Below are positions 41,977-49,531 of a DNA stretch of 64,000 bases, piece by piece. Position 1 is the stretch's first letter, and each line of letters starts with the position of its first letter. The translations under genes were made by a program, and so were the position numbers. The notes beneath the pieces are model-generated. The model was not told where the DNA came from. It worked only from the letters and a program-made list of their open reading frames with translations, and did not search any database. The stretch covers positions 1 through 64,000 of the forward strand of contig NZ_RHOR01000003.1 of assembly GCF_003946625.1 (NCBI RefSeq). The letters run 5' to 3'. Source of the DNA: Companilactobacillus kedongensis (GTDB lineage Bacteria; Bacillota; Bacilli; Lactobacillales; Lactobacillaceae).

Positions 41977-42726
41977 ATGAGAAATAGAAATGGAATCTTT
42001 TGGGGACTGTTTATGTTGATAAGTGCCGGCATTCTGATCGTCAGTCAGATGCATTTGATCAGCTATACATTCAGTTTCTGGACTGTAGTTGTAACAATTT
42101 TCTTGGTAGCTGTTTTGATCAAAAGTTTAGTTTATTATGCAATACCGGGAACAGTATTTTCACTGGCATTTCTGGCAATCTTGTATGCTAAACCACTTGG
42201 TATAACAGCAATTGTCCCTTGGACGATTTTAGGTGCGGCTTTGCTGATAACGATTGGCTTGTCGATGATATTGCATCCCTTTTTGGCTAAGCATAGACCA
42301 TGGATGAGATTCGATCATCATGGTAGAAGTTGGCATAATCCTAGAATGCATCATCATGTTGACCATGATGTGGATGTTGAAACGACTGATCGATCGGATG
42401 TAAATGTCAGTGTTAGAATGGGTAGCAGTGTTAGGTATGTGACTTCAGATGATTTTAAAGAAGCCAATGTCGATGTATCAATGGGTAATGCCAAAGTTTA
42501 CTTTGAAAATGTAACAGTTGAAGATACAGCTATTATTAATGTTGATATATCGTTGGGAAATGTTGAATTATATGTTCCTAAAAATTGGAACATTGTAAAA
42601 GAGATTGATGATAGTAACATGAGCGGAATAGGTGAGGAAGGTTATCCAAATATTACTGAGGATAGCCCGGTAATTACTGTTCATGGTTATCTATCATTGT
42701 CAGGGTTGAAAATAACTTATATATAG
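41977..42726 (+). CDS. LiaF-like membrane protein
   Basis: The 249-aa protein has four membrane segments (about residues 8-105), a His-rich linker (FDHHGRSWHNPRMHHHVDHD), and a C-terminal beta-helix-like domain (about 140-249; VNVSVRMGSSVRYVTSDDFK, LGNVELYVPKNWNIVKEID) as in LiaF/VraT-type proteins (DUF2154). LiaF-type proteins respond to cell-envelope stress and restrain regulators. Here the partner is probably the LytTR protein encoded just upstream. AAAGGAAG precedes the ATG. Confidence 0.8.
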   Translation: MRNRNGIFWGLFMLISAGILIVSQMHLISYTFSFWTVVVTIFLVAVLIKSLVYYAIPGTVFSLAFLAILYAKPLGITAIVPWTILGAALLITIGLSMILHPFLAKHRPWMRFDHHGRSWHNPRMHHHVDHDVDVETTDRSDVNVSVRMGSSVRYVTSDDFKEANVDVSMGNAKVYFENVTVEDTAIINVDISLGNVELYVPKNWNIVKEIDDSNMSGIGEEGYPNITEDSPVITVHGYLSLSGLKITYI

Positions 42727-42733
42727 AAATAAG

Positions 42734-42850
42734 AGAGTGCGACAAAACATGTTCAGCTTTCGAGCATTAAGGCAAATGGCTCCAGTAATCCGATTTTGGA
42801 TTACTGGAGCCATTTGTTTTAAGCGGAAAAATCTATGTTTTGTTACACGT
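42734..42850. repeat. Inverted-repeat element with terminator hairpin, copy 1
   Basis: The outer arms GAGTGCGACAAAACATG and CTATGTTTTGTTACAC are inverted repeats with few mismatches. The centre is a long perfect stem (AAATGGCTCCAGTAATCC/GGATTACTGGAGCCATTT). It follows the LiaF gene and should also stop transcription from both sides. The same design, with a different inner stem, occurs at 46988-47102. Confidence 0.65.
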
Positions 42851-42895
42851 TTATGCGCTGTATATTTAGGACAAGAATATGTCACAGCTTTTTTA

Positions 42896-43354
42896 CTATT
42901 TAATTATATTTAATTTTATGCGATCGTCAGAAATATCTTTAGGAGAAAATTCCTCACTTGTTTGACCAACTGTTAACGCGAATAGTGCGGTAAATCCATC
43001 TGGCAAAACGGTGTTTGGAATCAGATGAATGCTGCCCATATTGTAATTGGCTCCCAGTCCTTGATCTTCAGCAGCGAGTTCCATATTGTGGACGATAGCT
43101 CCGGCTGAAACGTATTCTGCTTTAGTAGGATCTTTGGCAGAAACTACTATCAGAGTTGGTGCATTATAAATGCCAGTTATTTGTGAGAGGACTTGCTGAT
43201 CCTGAATGACGGTCAATCTGTAATCATCGTAACTACCTAATGAAACAGGCGCAGCATTAGCGGCCAGGATAATTTGATGTAGCTGGTTGTCATTTAATTG
43301 GCCAGAATATTTACGAATCGCTTTACGTGAATGAATCATCTTTAAAGTTTCCAT
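42896..43354 (-). CDS. Nitroreductase-family protein
   Basis: The 152-aa protein opens METLKMIHSRKAIRKYSGQL, the FMN-binding start of the nitroreductase family, and continues with IILAANAAPVSLGSYDDYRL, IVHNMELAAEDQGLGANYNM and a C-terminal DRIKLNIIK. It is shorter than most family members (about 200 aa), a known small subclass. Predicted cytosolic FMN/NAD(P)H oxidoreductase, substrate unknown. An AAGGAGTG site precedes the start. Confidence 0.8.
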   Translation of the reverse strand: METLKMIHSRKAIRKYSGQLNDNQLHQIILAANAAPVSLGSYDDYRLTVIQDQQVLSQITGIYNAPTLIVVSAKDPTKAEYVSAGAIVHNMELAAEDQGLGANYNMGSIHLIPNTVLPDGFTALFALTVGQTSEEFSPKDISDDRIKLNIIK

Positions 43355-43522
43355 AACTAAACACTCCTTTTTGGTACAAGTCCATTTTATCGCATTGAAT
43401 TATTTAAACAAAATGAATCATAAGTATAACTTATCAATCATCAATTTTTTTAGAATTGGTAAGAGACGAGTTTACTTGTAATATTGTCCTCGAAAGTTAG
43501 TTAATACACGGAGGATATATAA

Positions 43523-44359
43523 ATGAATAATGAAGTAGTCGTATTATTTGGTGCCGGAGCTATCGGCGAAGCAATTGTTAGAAGAGTATCTGCTGGTAGA
43601 AAGTTACTATTGGCTGATTATAGTGAAGATAAGTTAGCCGAAATGAAACAGAAATTGTCAGAAGCTGGATTCTCAGTTGAAACTATTAAGGCTGATCTAT
43701 CTTCTAGAACTTCTATTAAAGAAGTAGTTGCCAAAGCACAATCACTTGGTGATATTATGGGATTAGTCAATGCTGCTGGAGTTTCACCATCACAAGCCAG
43801 TGCTGAACAAGTTTTGAAAGTTGATCTTTATGGAACTTCCGTACTATTAGAGGAATTTGGAAAAGTTATGGCAGCAGGTGGTTCAGGAATTGTTATTTCG
43901 TCACAATCAGGACATCGTTTGCCAGGATTATCAGTTGAAGACAATAAATCATTAGCCATGACACCAACTGAAGAATTGCTGGACTTGCCAATCTTGCAAG
44001 AAGACGTTATTACTGATTCATTGGCCGCTTATCAATATGCCAAAAGAACTAATGTTTTACGTGTCGCCGCTGAATCAGTCAACTGGCAAAAACGTGGGGC
44101 AAGAATAAATGCCATCAGTCCTGGTATAATTATGACACCACTGGCTTTGGATGAATTGAATGGACCAAGAGGAGACGGATATAGAAAGATGTTTGATTCT
44201 ATGGTCACGAAACGTCCAGGTACACCAGATGAAATTGCCAGTTTAGCAGAATTATTAATGGATCGCCGCAGCGCCTTTATTACCGGAAGTGATTTTCTCG
44301 CCGATGGTGGAATTACTGCACAGTATTGGTATGGAGACGTGGACGAAGTTAGAAATTAA
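43523..44359 (+). CDS. Short-chain dehydrogenase/reductase
   Basis: The 278-aa protein has an NAD(P)-binding motif variant (VLFGAGAIGEAIVRRVSAGR), the VNAAGVSPS segment, and the active-site YxxxK (YQYAKRTN), followed by the INAISPGIIMTPLA motif. It is a cytosolic oxidoreductase with unknown substrate. It is upstream of the zinc alcohol dehydrogenase gene with a folded 145-bp spacer. CGGAGGATATATAA precedes the ATG. Confidence 0.88.
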   Translation: MNNEVVVLFGAGAIGEAIVRRVSAGRKLLLADYSEDKLAEMKQKLSEAGFSVETIKADLSSRTSIKEVVAKAQSLGDIMGLVNAAGVSPSQASAEQVLKVDLYGTSVLLEEFGKVMAAGGSGIVISSQSGHRLPGLSVEDNKSLAMTPTEELLDLPILQEDVITDSLAAYQYAKRTNVLRVAAESVNWQKRGARINAISPGIIMTPLALDELNGPRGDGYRKMFDSMVTKRPGTPDEIASLAELLMDRRSAFITGSDFLADGGITAQYWYGDVDEVRN

Positions 44360-44367
44360 GAGCGGTT

Positions 44368-44463
44368 CAATGAGCGGTAATACATGAGCATTACCTAGGA
44401 TAACCAATTTGTCACGTAGTGGCACATTGATTATCCGTAGTAAGCGCAGTGTATTGCTCATTG
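44368..44463 (+). other. Three-way-junction-like RNA structure between the SDR and ADH genes
   Basis: An outer stem CAATGAGC/GCTCATTG (44368-44375 with 44456-44463) encloses a hairpin GGTAAT/ATTACC (44376-44381 with 44390-44395) and a long hairpin GGATAACCAAT/ATTGATTATCC (44398-44408 with 44426-44436) extended by TGTCAC/GTGGCA. It lies 41 bp ahead of the ADH start. It has no T-run, so it is not a simple terminator. A leader RNA or a repeat element is possible. Confidence 0.55.
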
Positions 44464-44504
44464 TAAGCGCGTTTCAAAAGCACAAAAAAGAGGGAGATTT
44501 TAAT

Positions 44505-45545
44505 GTGAAAGCAACAGCCTTTATTGAACCAGGAAAAGTTGAAGTACAAGACGTAGAGAAACCTAAAATTGAAAAACCAACTGACGCTATTATTCATGTT
44601 TTACGTTCCTGTGTTTGTGGATCTGATTTATGGTGGTTCCGTGGTATTTCCGATCGTGAGAAGAATTCTTTAGTAGGTCATGAAGCAATCGGTATCGTTG
44701 ATGAAGTAGGTTCAGAAGTTACTGATGTTAAAAAAGGTGACTTTGTAATTGCACCATTTACACATGGTTGTGGTCACTGTGCTGCTTGTTTGGCAGGATT
44801 TGATGGTGATTGTATGAATAAAGAAGAAGGCGGAAATGGCGGATATCAAGGCGAATACTTGAGATTTACTAATGCCAATTGGGCCTTGGTAAAAGTTCCC
44901 GGATCTCCAAAAGATTATTCAGATGAAACAATCAATTCTCTTTTAACATTAGCTGACGTTATGGCAACTGGTTATCATGCTGCAGCAGCTGCTGAAGTAA
45001 AGAAAGGCGATACTGTTGTTGTTATGGGTGATGGTGCCGTTGGATTATGTGGTGTCATTGCTTCTAAGCTTCGTGGTGCTAAACGAATTATTGCCATGAG
45101 TCGTCACGAGGATAGACAAAAATTAGCCTTGGAATTTGGTGCAACTGATATTATTGCTGAACGTGGTGACGAAGCTGTTCAAAAAGTTATGGAACTAACA
45201 GATGGTGGAGCTGACGCCGTACTTGAATGTGTTGGTACAGAGCAATCAGTTGATACAGCCGTTAAAGTTGGTCGTCCAGGGGCTGTTGTTGGTCGTGTCG
45301 GAGTTCCTCAAAAAGCTGAGATGAATACAAACAACTTATTCTGGAGAAATATTGGCTTGCGTGGTGGAATTGCATCAGTTACTACTTATGATAAAGAAAT
45401 TTTATTGGATGCAGTTTTGAAAGGTAAGATCAATCCAGGAAAAGTCTTCACAAAACGTTTTGCATTAGACGATATTCAAAAAGCTTATGAAGCAATGGAT
45501 AAACGTGAAGCTATCAAGTCATTAGTTATTGTTAGTGAAGGATAA
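44505..45545 (+). CDS. Zinc-dependent alcohol dehydrogenase (MDR family)
   Basis: The 346-aa protein has the catalytic-zinc pattern (SCVCGSDLWW with Cys and GHEAIGIVDEVG with His-Glu), structural-zinc cysteines in HGCGHCAACLAGFDGDC, and the Rossmann motif VVMGDGAVGLCG. It oxidises alcohols or reduces aldehydes with NAD(P). The start is GTG 44505 with AGGGAG 8 bases upstream; the ATG two bases earlier is followed directly by a stop. Ends before a terminator at 45557-45600. Confidence 0.9.
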   Translation: MKATAFIEPGKVEVQDVEKPKIEKPTDAIIHVLRSCVCGSDLWWFRGISDREKNSLVGHEAIGIVDEVGSEVTDVKKGDFVIAPFTHGCGHCAACLAGFDGDCMNKEEGGNGGYQGEYLRFTNANWALVKVPGSPKDYSDETINSLLTLADVMATGYHAAAAAEVKKGDTVVVMGDGAVGLCGVIASKLRGAKRIIAMSRHEDRQKLALEFGATDIIAERGDEAVQKVMELTDGGADAVLECVGTEQSVDTAVKVGRPGAVVGRVGVPQKAEMNTNNLFWRNIGLRGGIASVTTYDKEILLDAVLKGKINPGKVFTKRFALDDIQKAYEAMDKREAIKSLVIVSEG

Positions 45546-45556
45546 TATTTAAAAAT

Positions 45557-45600
45557 AAAGCATGATTTCGAAATTATTCGAAATCATGCTTTTGTTTTTA
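45557..45600 (+). terminator. Terminator of the SDR-ADH genes
   Basis: AAAGCATGATTTCG and CGAAATCATGCTTT form a perfect 14-bp stem followed by a T-run. Confidence 0.85.
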
Positions 45601-45640
45601 GTACAATTAAACTAATTGATTTAATAAAAGGAGCAAAAAT

Positions 45641-46522
45641 ATGTTCCAACAAATGCAATATTTCATATCTATCGTAAAAAATCATAGTTTCACACAAGCG
45701 GCCGTAGAATGCCATATTTCTCAGTCAGCTATTTCTCAACAAATGAAAGAATTAGAGACTCATTTGGGAGTTAAATTACTCGAAAGAAAAGGCCGCAGTT
45801 TTGAAGTTACTGAAGCTGGACAATATTTCTATACACATAGCCAGGACATTTTGGATAATATTGATACGTTAGTAGAAAATACGGTCAAGATTGTTAAGGA
45901 TGAACAAGTTGAATTAAGAGTTGGTTATCTTAAGAATTTTGGTACCACAGAATTTTTACAAACAGTCTCGAAATTTTCTGAGGACTTTCCGCAAGTAAAA
46001 ATTAAGATCAATAGCGGTAATCACGAAGAATTGTATGAGTTATTACGTACAGGAAAAGTGGATTTGAATTTTTCTGACCAACGAAGAGCACTGTCTAATG
46101 AATATGTGAATGAGTTTTTGACGGATAGTAAATTTATGTTGGCTATAAGCAGAACATCTTTTGCTGATATTAATGATCAAATGGATATCTCACAACTGGC
46201 AGATATTCCCTGTGTCTTGATTACTGCTAACGATCAAAGAGAGTCTGATGAGGCATATTATCGAGAGATTTTAGGTGTTAAAAGTGAATTCATTTTGGCC
46301 GCAAATTATGACGAAGCTCAAATTTTAGTGGCATCAAATCAAGGCTATTTGATTGTAAACGATCGGACAGAAAAGCAATTGAATCCTGGAATCGTTAAAA
46401 CAGTTAACTTAATAAATGCTAAACAACAGATGGTCCAAAATTACTATGCTTATTGGAAAGCTGATAATTCTGGCTATTATATTGAATCCTTTGCAAAATT
46501 ACTTAAAGAAAGTTTTGCATAA
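45641..46522 (+). CDS. LysR-family transcriptional regulator
   Basis: The 293-aa protein has the N-terminal LysR winged helix (MFQQMQYFISIVKNHSFTQA, then AAVECHISQSAISQQMKELE) and a periplasmic-binding-protein-like effector domain (about 90-293). Length is normal. It lies downstream of the SDR/ADH pair in the same direction and upstream of an NTF2-like gene; both are plausible targets, though LysR regulators more often control a divergent gene. AAAGGAGC precedes the ATG. Confidence 0.9.
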   Translation: MFQQMQYFISIVKNHSFTQAAVECHISQSAISQQMKELETHLGVKLLERKGRSFEVTEAGQYFYTHSQDILDNIDTLVENTVKIVKDEQVELRVGYLKNFGTTEFLQTVSKFSEDFPQVKIKINSGNHEELYELLRTGKVDLNFSDQRRALSNEYVNEFLTDSKFMLAISRTSFADINDQMDISQLADIPCVLITANDQRESDEAYYREILGVKSEFILAANYDEAQILVASNQGYLIVNDRTEKQLNPGIVKTVNLINAKQQMVQNYYAYWKADNSGYYIESFAKLLKESFA

Positions 46523-46609
46523 GTTAGACTTATCAGTTAATCCTCGAATTGAAATAGCTCTATATCAGTATTTTAGGTATTATTTTCATGAAGTTAAGGA
46601 GTGATATTT

Positions 46610-46981
46610 ATGACTGATAAAGAAAAAATCATTGAATTATATCGTGATGAAAATAAAGCTATGGTAAGTAAAGATATTAATAAATTAAATGAAATTTTGA
46701 ACGTATCAATGCATTTAACTCATATGACTGGCTACGTTCAGTCCAAATTAGAGTGGATCGATCAGATTCAAAATGAAGAAATGAAGTATTTGTCATCGGT
46801 TGAAGAAAATATCAAAGATATAAAAATTGCTGGCAATAAGGCTAGTTTGATTGGTCAAAATCAAGTTAGGGCAAGCATCTGGGGTGGAGGCATCAATACT
46901 TGGCCACTGGAAATGAAAATGTATTTCGTTAAAGAGAACGGTGATTGGATCATAGCTGATCAAGTTGCCAGCACATATTAA
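46610..46981 (+). CDS. NTF2-like (SnoaL/DUF4440-type) protein
   Basis: The 123-aa protein fits the NTF2-like fold: N-terminal helices (DKEKIIELYRDENKAMVSKD), HMTGYVQSKLEWIDQI, and a C-terminal strand run (EMKMYFVKENGDWIIADQVA). Members are small-molecule-binding proteins or enzymes of the cytosol with varied roles. AAGGAG is 9 bases before the ATG at 46610. Confidence 0.75.
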   Translation: MTDKEKIIELYRDENKAMVSKDINKLNEILNVSMHLTHMTGYVQSKLEWIDQIQNEEMKYLSSVEENIKDIKIAGNKASLIGQNQVRASIWGGGINTWPLEMKMYFVKENGDWIIADQVASTY

Positions 46982-46987
46982 AAACAG

Positions 46988-47102
46988 AAGAGTGACCAAA
47001 TATAGTCAGATTTTGAGCATTAAGAAAAACAAGACTAGTAATCCAATTTTGGATTGCTAGTCTTGTTTATTTTAAGCGGAAAAAGCTATGTTTTGTTGCA
47101 CG
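46988..47102. repeat. Inverted-repeat element with terminator hairpin, copy 2
   Basis: It shares GAGCATTAAG (left) and TTTTAAGCGGAAAAA plus CTATGTTTTGTTGCAC (right) with the copy at 42734. Its central stem is AAACAAGACTAGTAATCC/GGATTGCTAGTCTTGTTT. The inner stem differs from copy 1 except for the loop AATCCRATTTTGGATT. It sits between convergent genes. Confidence 0.65.
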
Positions 47103-47103
47103 A

Positions 47104-47388
47104 TTAAGCTTTAGCATTAATGGAATCAGCACTTTCTAACATCTGATAGGTTGCTTCAAACGTTGGACAGACATCTCCAGGAATGGCGTAATTTTGAGTG
47201 GTTTCACGAAGTTGATCAAAGTCATCATCCAAATTTTGATCATTTTCAGCTGCCTCTTTTAGGTTAAGATATTCTTCTCTAACAGCGAATACTTCGGGAT
47301 GATTTTTACCATGTGCAATCGTAATTGCTTTAGTGAATAAATCTAACTTTTCTTGATTTTTATTTAAGTAATCTTTAACAGCAGTCAT
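47104..47388 (-). CDS. Small acidic helical protein, unknown function
   Basis: The 94-aa protein is mostly helical and acidic (FTKAITIAHGKNHPEVFAVR, NLDDDFDQLRETTQNYAIPG), with the single Cys in DVCPTFEATYQML. No signal, membrane segment or firm domain was found. The motif NHPEVF...DVCPTF recalls small proteins sometimes paired with hemerythrin-like iron-sulfur repair proteins, but I cannot support that link. GAGGTTTT precedes the ATG on the minus strand. Confidence 0.55.
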   Translation of the reverse strand: MTAVKDYLNKNQEKLDLFTKAITIAHGKNHPEVFAVREEYLNLKEAAENDQNLDDDFDQLRETTQNYAIPGDVCPTFEATYQMLESADSINAKA

Positions 47389-47465
47389 GTATAAAACCTC
47401 TTTTCATTTGATAGTTTTAGTTTATATGAAAGCGGTTAAAAGTTACTTGATTTAAATCAAGAATC

Positions 47466-48224
47466 CTAATTATTCTTGCGTATTTCGTGCTTTACTTTCC
47501 GAGTTGCTAAGAGAGAATTGTCTTCTTTCGTAATGGGTTTTGATAGTTCTTGAAGACGATCACTTTCATTTGGCAAAAGAGCAATCATTCTTTTAAAGGC
47601 AGTGTTTTTAGAATCATCATCAATTGCATTGTAGTATCTCATTAACATTAATGTGAATTCTGCTCTGTCTAAATCATTGATAGGTAAAATCAAATAATTT
47701 CCGTTTTTGAGTGCACCGATTGCTGAATTGGCAGCGATTAAAGCAGTTCGCTTATTACCATCTTGAAAAGGCTGAAGTTTAGAAATATCTGCGAATACTT
47801 TCCAAGCATCGATTTCGCTTTTTTTAGAATTATTGAATGTAGTAACGATATCATCCAAATCATTTCTTGAAATTACATCAGGAGGAAAATATGCATCCGT
47901 GCTGTCACTACTTATCAAAATGGCGGTTCTGTCATCAGGATTATAATATGAATTTCTGAGATGACCAGGTATATTAGGCTTTTCGTCTGAAGGAGAATCG
48001 AATTCTTTGTTTATGGCAATGATTCCATCCGTATTGAACCCTATTTTTTTAATAGCATTAATACCTTTTAGAGAATCGTTAAAAATAGCAATGTCATCTC
48101 TATCTTGCCTTAAAGGTTTAGTGGAATTTTCATCTAATGCTTTTTTTGTTTGATAGATAGTACTTCCATATCCGTTTAATGAGCCTAATGATGCAATGAA
48201 TCTTGCAAGTGCCGTATTATTCAT
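47466..48224 (-). CDS. Fic-domain protein lacking the catalytic histidine
   Basis: The 252-aa protein has a Fic core (about 115-230) whose motif reads LQPFQDGNKRTALIAANSAI. The usual HxFx(D/E)GN(G/K)R motif has Gln151 (CAG) in place of the catalytic His; the rest, including Gly156-Asn157-Lys158-Arg159, is retained. Active Fic enzymes add AMP or other phosphate groups to target proteins, so this one is probably inactive or altered. ATG 48224 has GGGAGGTGATT upstream. Genes for a membrane protein and an XRE regulator precede it. Confidence 0.78.
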   Translation of the reverse strand: MNNTALARFIASLGSLNGYGSTIYQTKKALDENSTKPLRQDRDDIAIFNDSLKGINAIKKIGFNTDGIIAINKEFDSPSDEKPNIPGHLRNSYYNPDDRTAILISSDSTDAYFPPDVISRNDLDDIVTTFNNSKKSEIDAWKVFADISKLQPFQDGNKRTALIAANSAIGALKNGNYLILPINDLDRAEFTLMLMRYYNAIDDDSKNTAFKRMIALLPNESDRLQELSKPITKEDNSLLATRKVKHEIRKNN

Positions 48225-48262
48225 ATAATCACCTCCCAATTTTAAGATAAGTTTACTATCTT

Positions 48263-48610
48263 TTAGCTAAAATCCCTATGATGTTGCCATAATAAGTAAG
48301 ATCCACCGATAAGAAATACGATGGAATATTTGATCAAAAAGAAAATCTGCCACATGAATGCGTGTGGAAGAACAAGGTCGCAGATTATAAACGTTACGAA
48401 CATAAATAGAGCAGAACTGGCAAGGATTTTGCTAGTTCTTTCATCTCCGCTACTGAAAAAATTCCAGCCAAGGAATAGATAAAATCCTCTAAGTATAATT
48501 ATCAAGCTGATAAAGAATACTGCAAAAGCTCCTCCGACTAATTGATTCCAGTGGGCAGTTGATTCTGAAGACCAAAGAAGCAGTCCAGTGAATAGTCCAT
48601 TATTGATCAT
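48263..48610 (-). CDS. Small membrane protein, unknown function
   Basis: The 115-aa protein has three hydrophobic segments (about residues 24-45, 62-85 and 90-107; AVFFISLIIILRGFYLFLGW, SALFMFVTFIICDLVL). Its start overlaps the XRE gene by 11 bp, and the Fic gene lies 38 bp downstream. Such small membrane proteins are often encoded with XRE regulators of the SHP/YgzD type in Firmicutes; the role is unknown. Confidence 0.6.
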   Translation of the reverse strand: MINNGLFTGLLLWSSESTAHWNQLVGGAFAVFFISLIIILRGFYLFLGWNFFSSGDERTSKILASSALFMFVTFIICDLVLPHAFMWQIFFLIKYSIVFLIGGSYLLWQHHRDFS

Positions 48611-48836
48611 TGTTGTTTCCTTCCTCATATTGAAAAATTTCTTTTAGCGGAACTTTAAAATAATCTGAAATTCTAAATGCCAACAAAAGAGTAGGGACGT
48701 AGTTACCTTTTTCCATAACAAAAATAGTCTGTTTGGAAACTCCAACTTTATCTGCTAATTCTTGTTGTGACATTCTAGCTAATACTCGATGTTCGTAAAC
48801 TGTGTTCGAGATGTTGTCACCAAAATCTTTTTTCAT
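48600..48836 (-). CDS. XRE-family helix-turn-helix regulator (small)
   Basis: The 78-aa protein is almost all HTH (NTVYEHRVLARMSQQELADK, VGVSKQTIFVMEKGNYVPTL, LLAFRISDYFKVPLKEIFQY), the type usually encoded beside a small membrane protein. The ATG at 48836 follows GAGGTTAG. It overlaps the membrane gene and likely represses its own operon, including fic. Confidence 0.85.
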   Translation of the reverse strand: MKKDFGDNISNTVYEHRVLARMSQQELADKVGVSKQTIFVMEKGNYVPTLLLAFRISDYFKVPLKEIFQYEEGNNNDQ

Positions 48837-48976
48837 ATATCTAACCTCATGCACGTATAATAACTTATAGTTTTAAAAAAGTAAAGTAAACTTATACTCG
48901 GGCGTATTACTATTTATAGCTTGATAAATGTGTAATAATGAAATTAGAAATGATTTTGGTATGGGAGGAAAGTATT

Positions 48977-49213
48977 ATGGCAGATAAAGAATTTACTTTA
49001 GAAGAGTTGAAACAATATGATGGACAAAATGGCAACAAGGCTTATGTGGCTATTGATGGCGTAGTTTATGATATGACAGATGTTAAACCTTGGGCAGGAG
49101 GCAAGCATCATGGAAATACTGCCGGAAATGATCTATCTGATGTGATCATTCACGCTCCACATAAAAAATCAGTTTTATCCAAGTTAACTGCAGTTGGTAA
49201 ATTAACTAATTAA
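48977..49213 (+). CDS. Cytochrome b5-like heme-binding protein
   Basis: The 78-aa soluble protein reads FTLEELKQYDGQNGNKAYVA, IDGVVYDMTDVKPWAGGKHH and NDLSDVIIHAPHKKSVLSKL, the short bacterial version of the cytochrome b5-like heme/steroid-binding domain. The axial-ligand region resembles HPGG but reads KPWAGGKHHG. Partners are unknown; a redox role is likely in lactic bacteria that import heme. GGGAGGAAAG precedes the ATG. Confidence 0.8.
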   Translation: MADKEFTLEELKQYDGQNGNKAYVAIDGVVYDMTDVKPWAGGKHHGNTAGNDLSDVIIHAPHKKSVLSKLTAVGKLTN

Positions 49214-49242
49214 ATTTTATAGATTAATAGAAAATAAATTAG

Positions 49243-49413
49243 TCGGAAGGGATGAGAATATTTACCAGCTGTGGAAGTGGCGTTATTGCTTTAGCAATTA
49301 CACCACCGAACGTATTTGGAAATTTGTTGAACTTTACAAGGTTTCAAATCGAGGATGGAGACCTTGGCTCCGTCCGTTTCGCACAGCAGGTGAATACTCT
49401 CATCCCTGTAGAC
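49243..49413 (+). repeat. Structured ~170-nt dispersed repeat, copy B
   Basis: Terminal inverted repeats GGGATGAGAATATT (49250-49263) and AATACTCTCATCCC (49393-49406), one mismatch. The 31-nt core at 49277-49307 is identical to copies A and C, while the remaining parts vary with paired changes. It fills the 318-bp gap between the b5-like gene and pepN. Confidence 0.75.
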
Positions 49414-49436
49414 GGCTAACTTTAAAATAATTCGAT

Positions 49437-49466
49437 CCGTTATTCTAATAAGAATAACGGGTTTTT
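49437..49466 (+). terminator. Terminator upstream of pepN
   Basis: CCGTTATTCT pairs with AGAATAACGG, followed by a T-run. It ends transcripts from the b5-like gene and repeat B. Confidence 0.8.
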
Positions 49467-49531
49467 AATATGAGTGAATTAATATTGAAAGTCGTATAAT
49501 AGAAGTATTATAGACATTTAGGGAGGATTTT

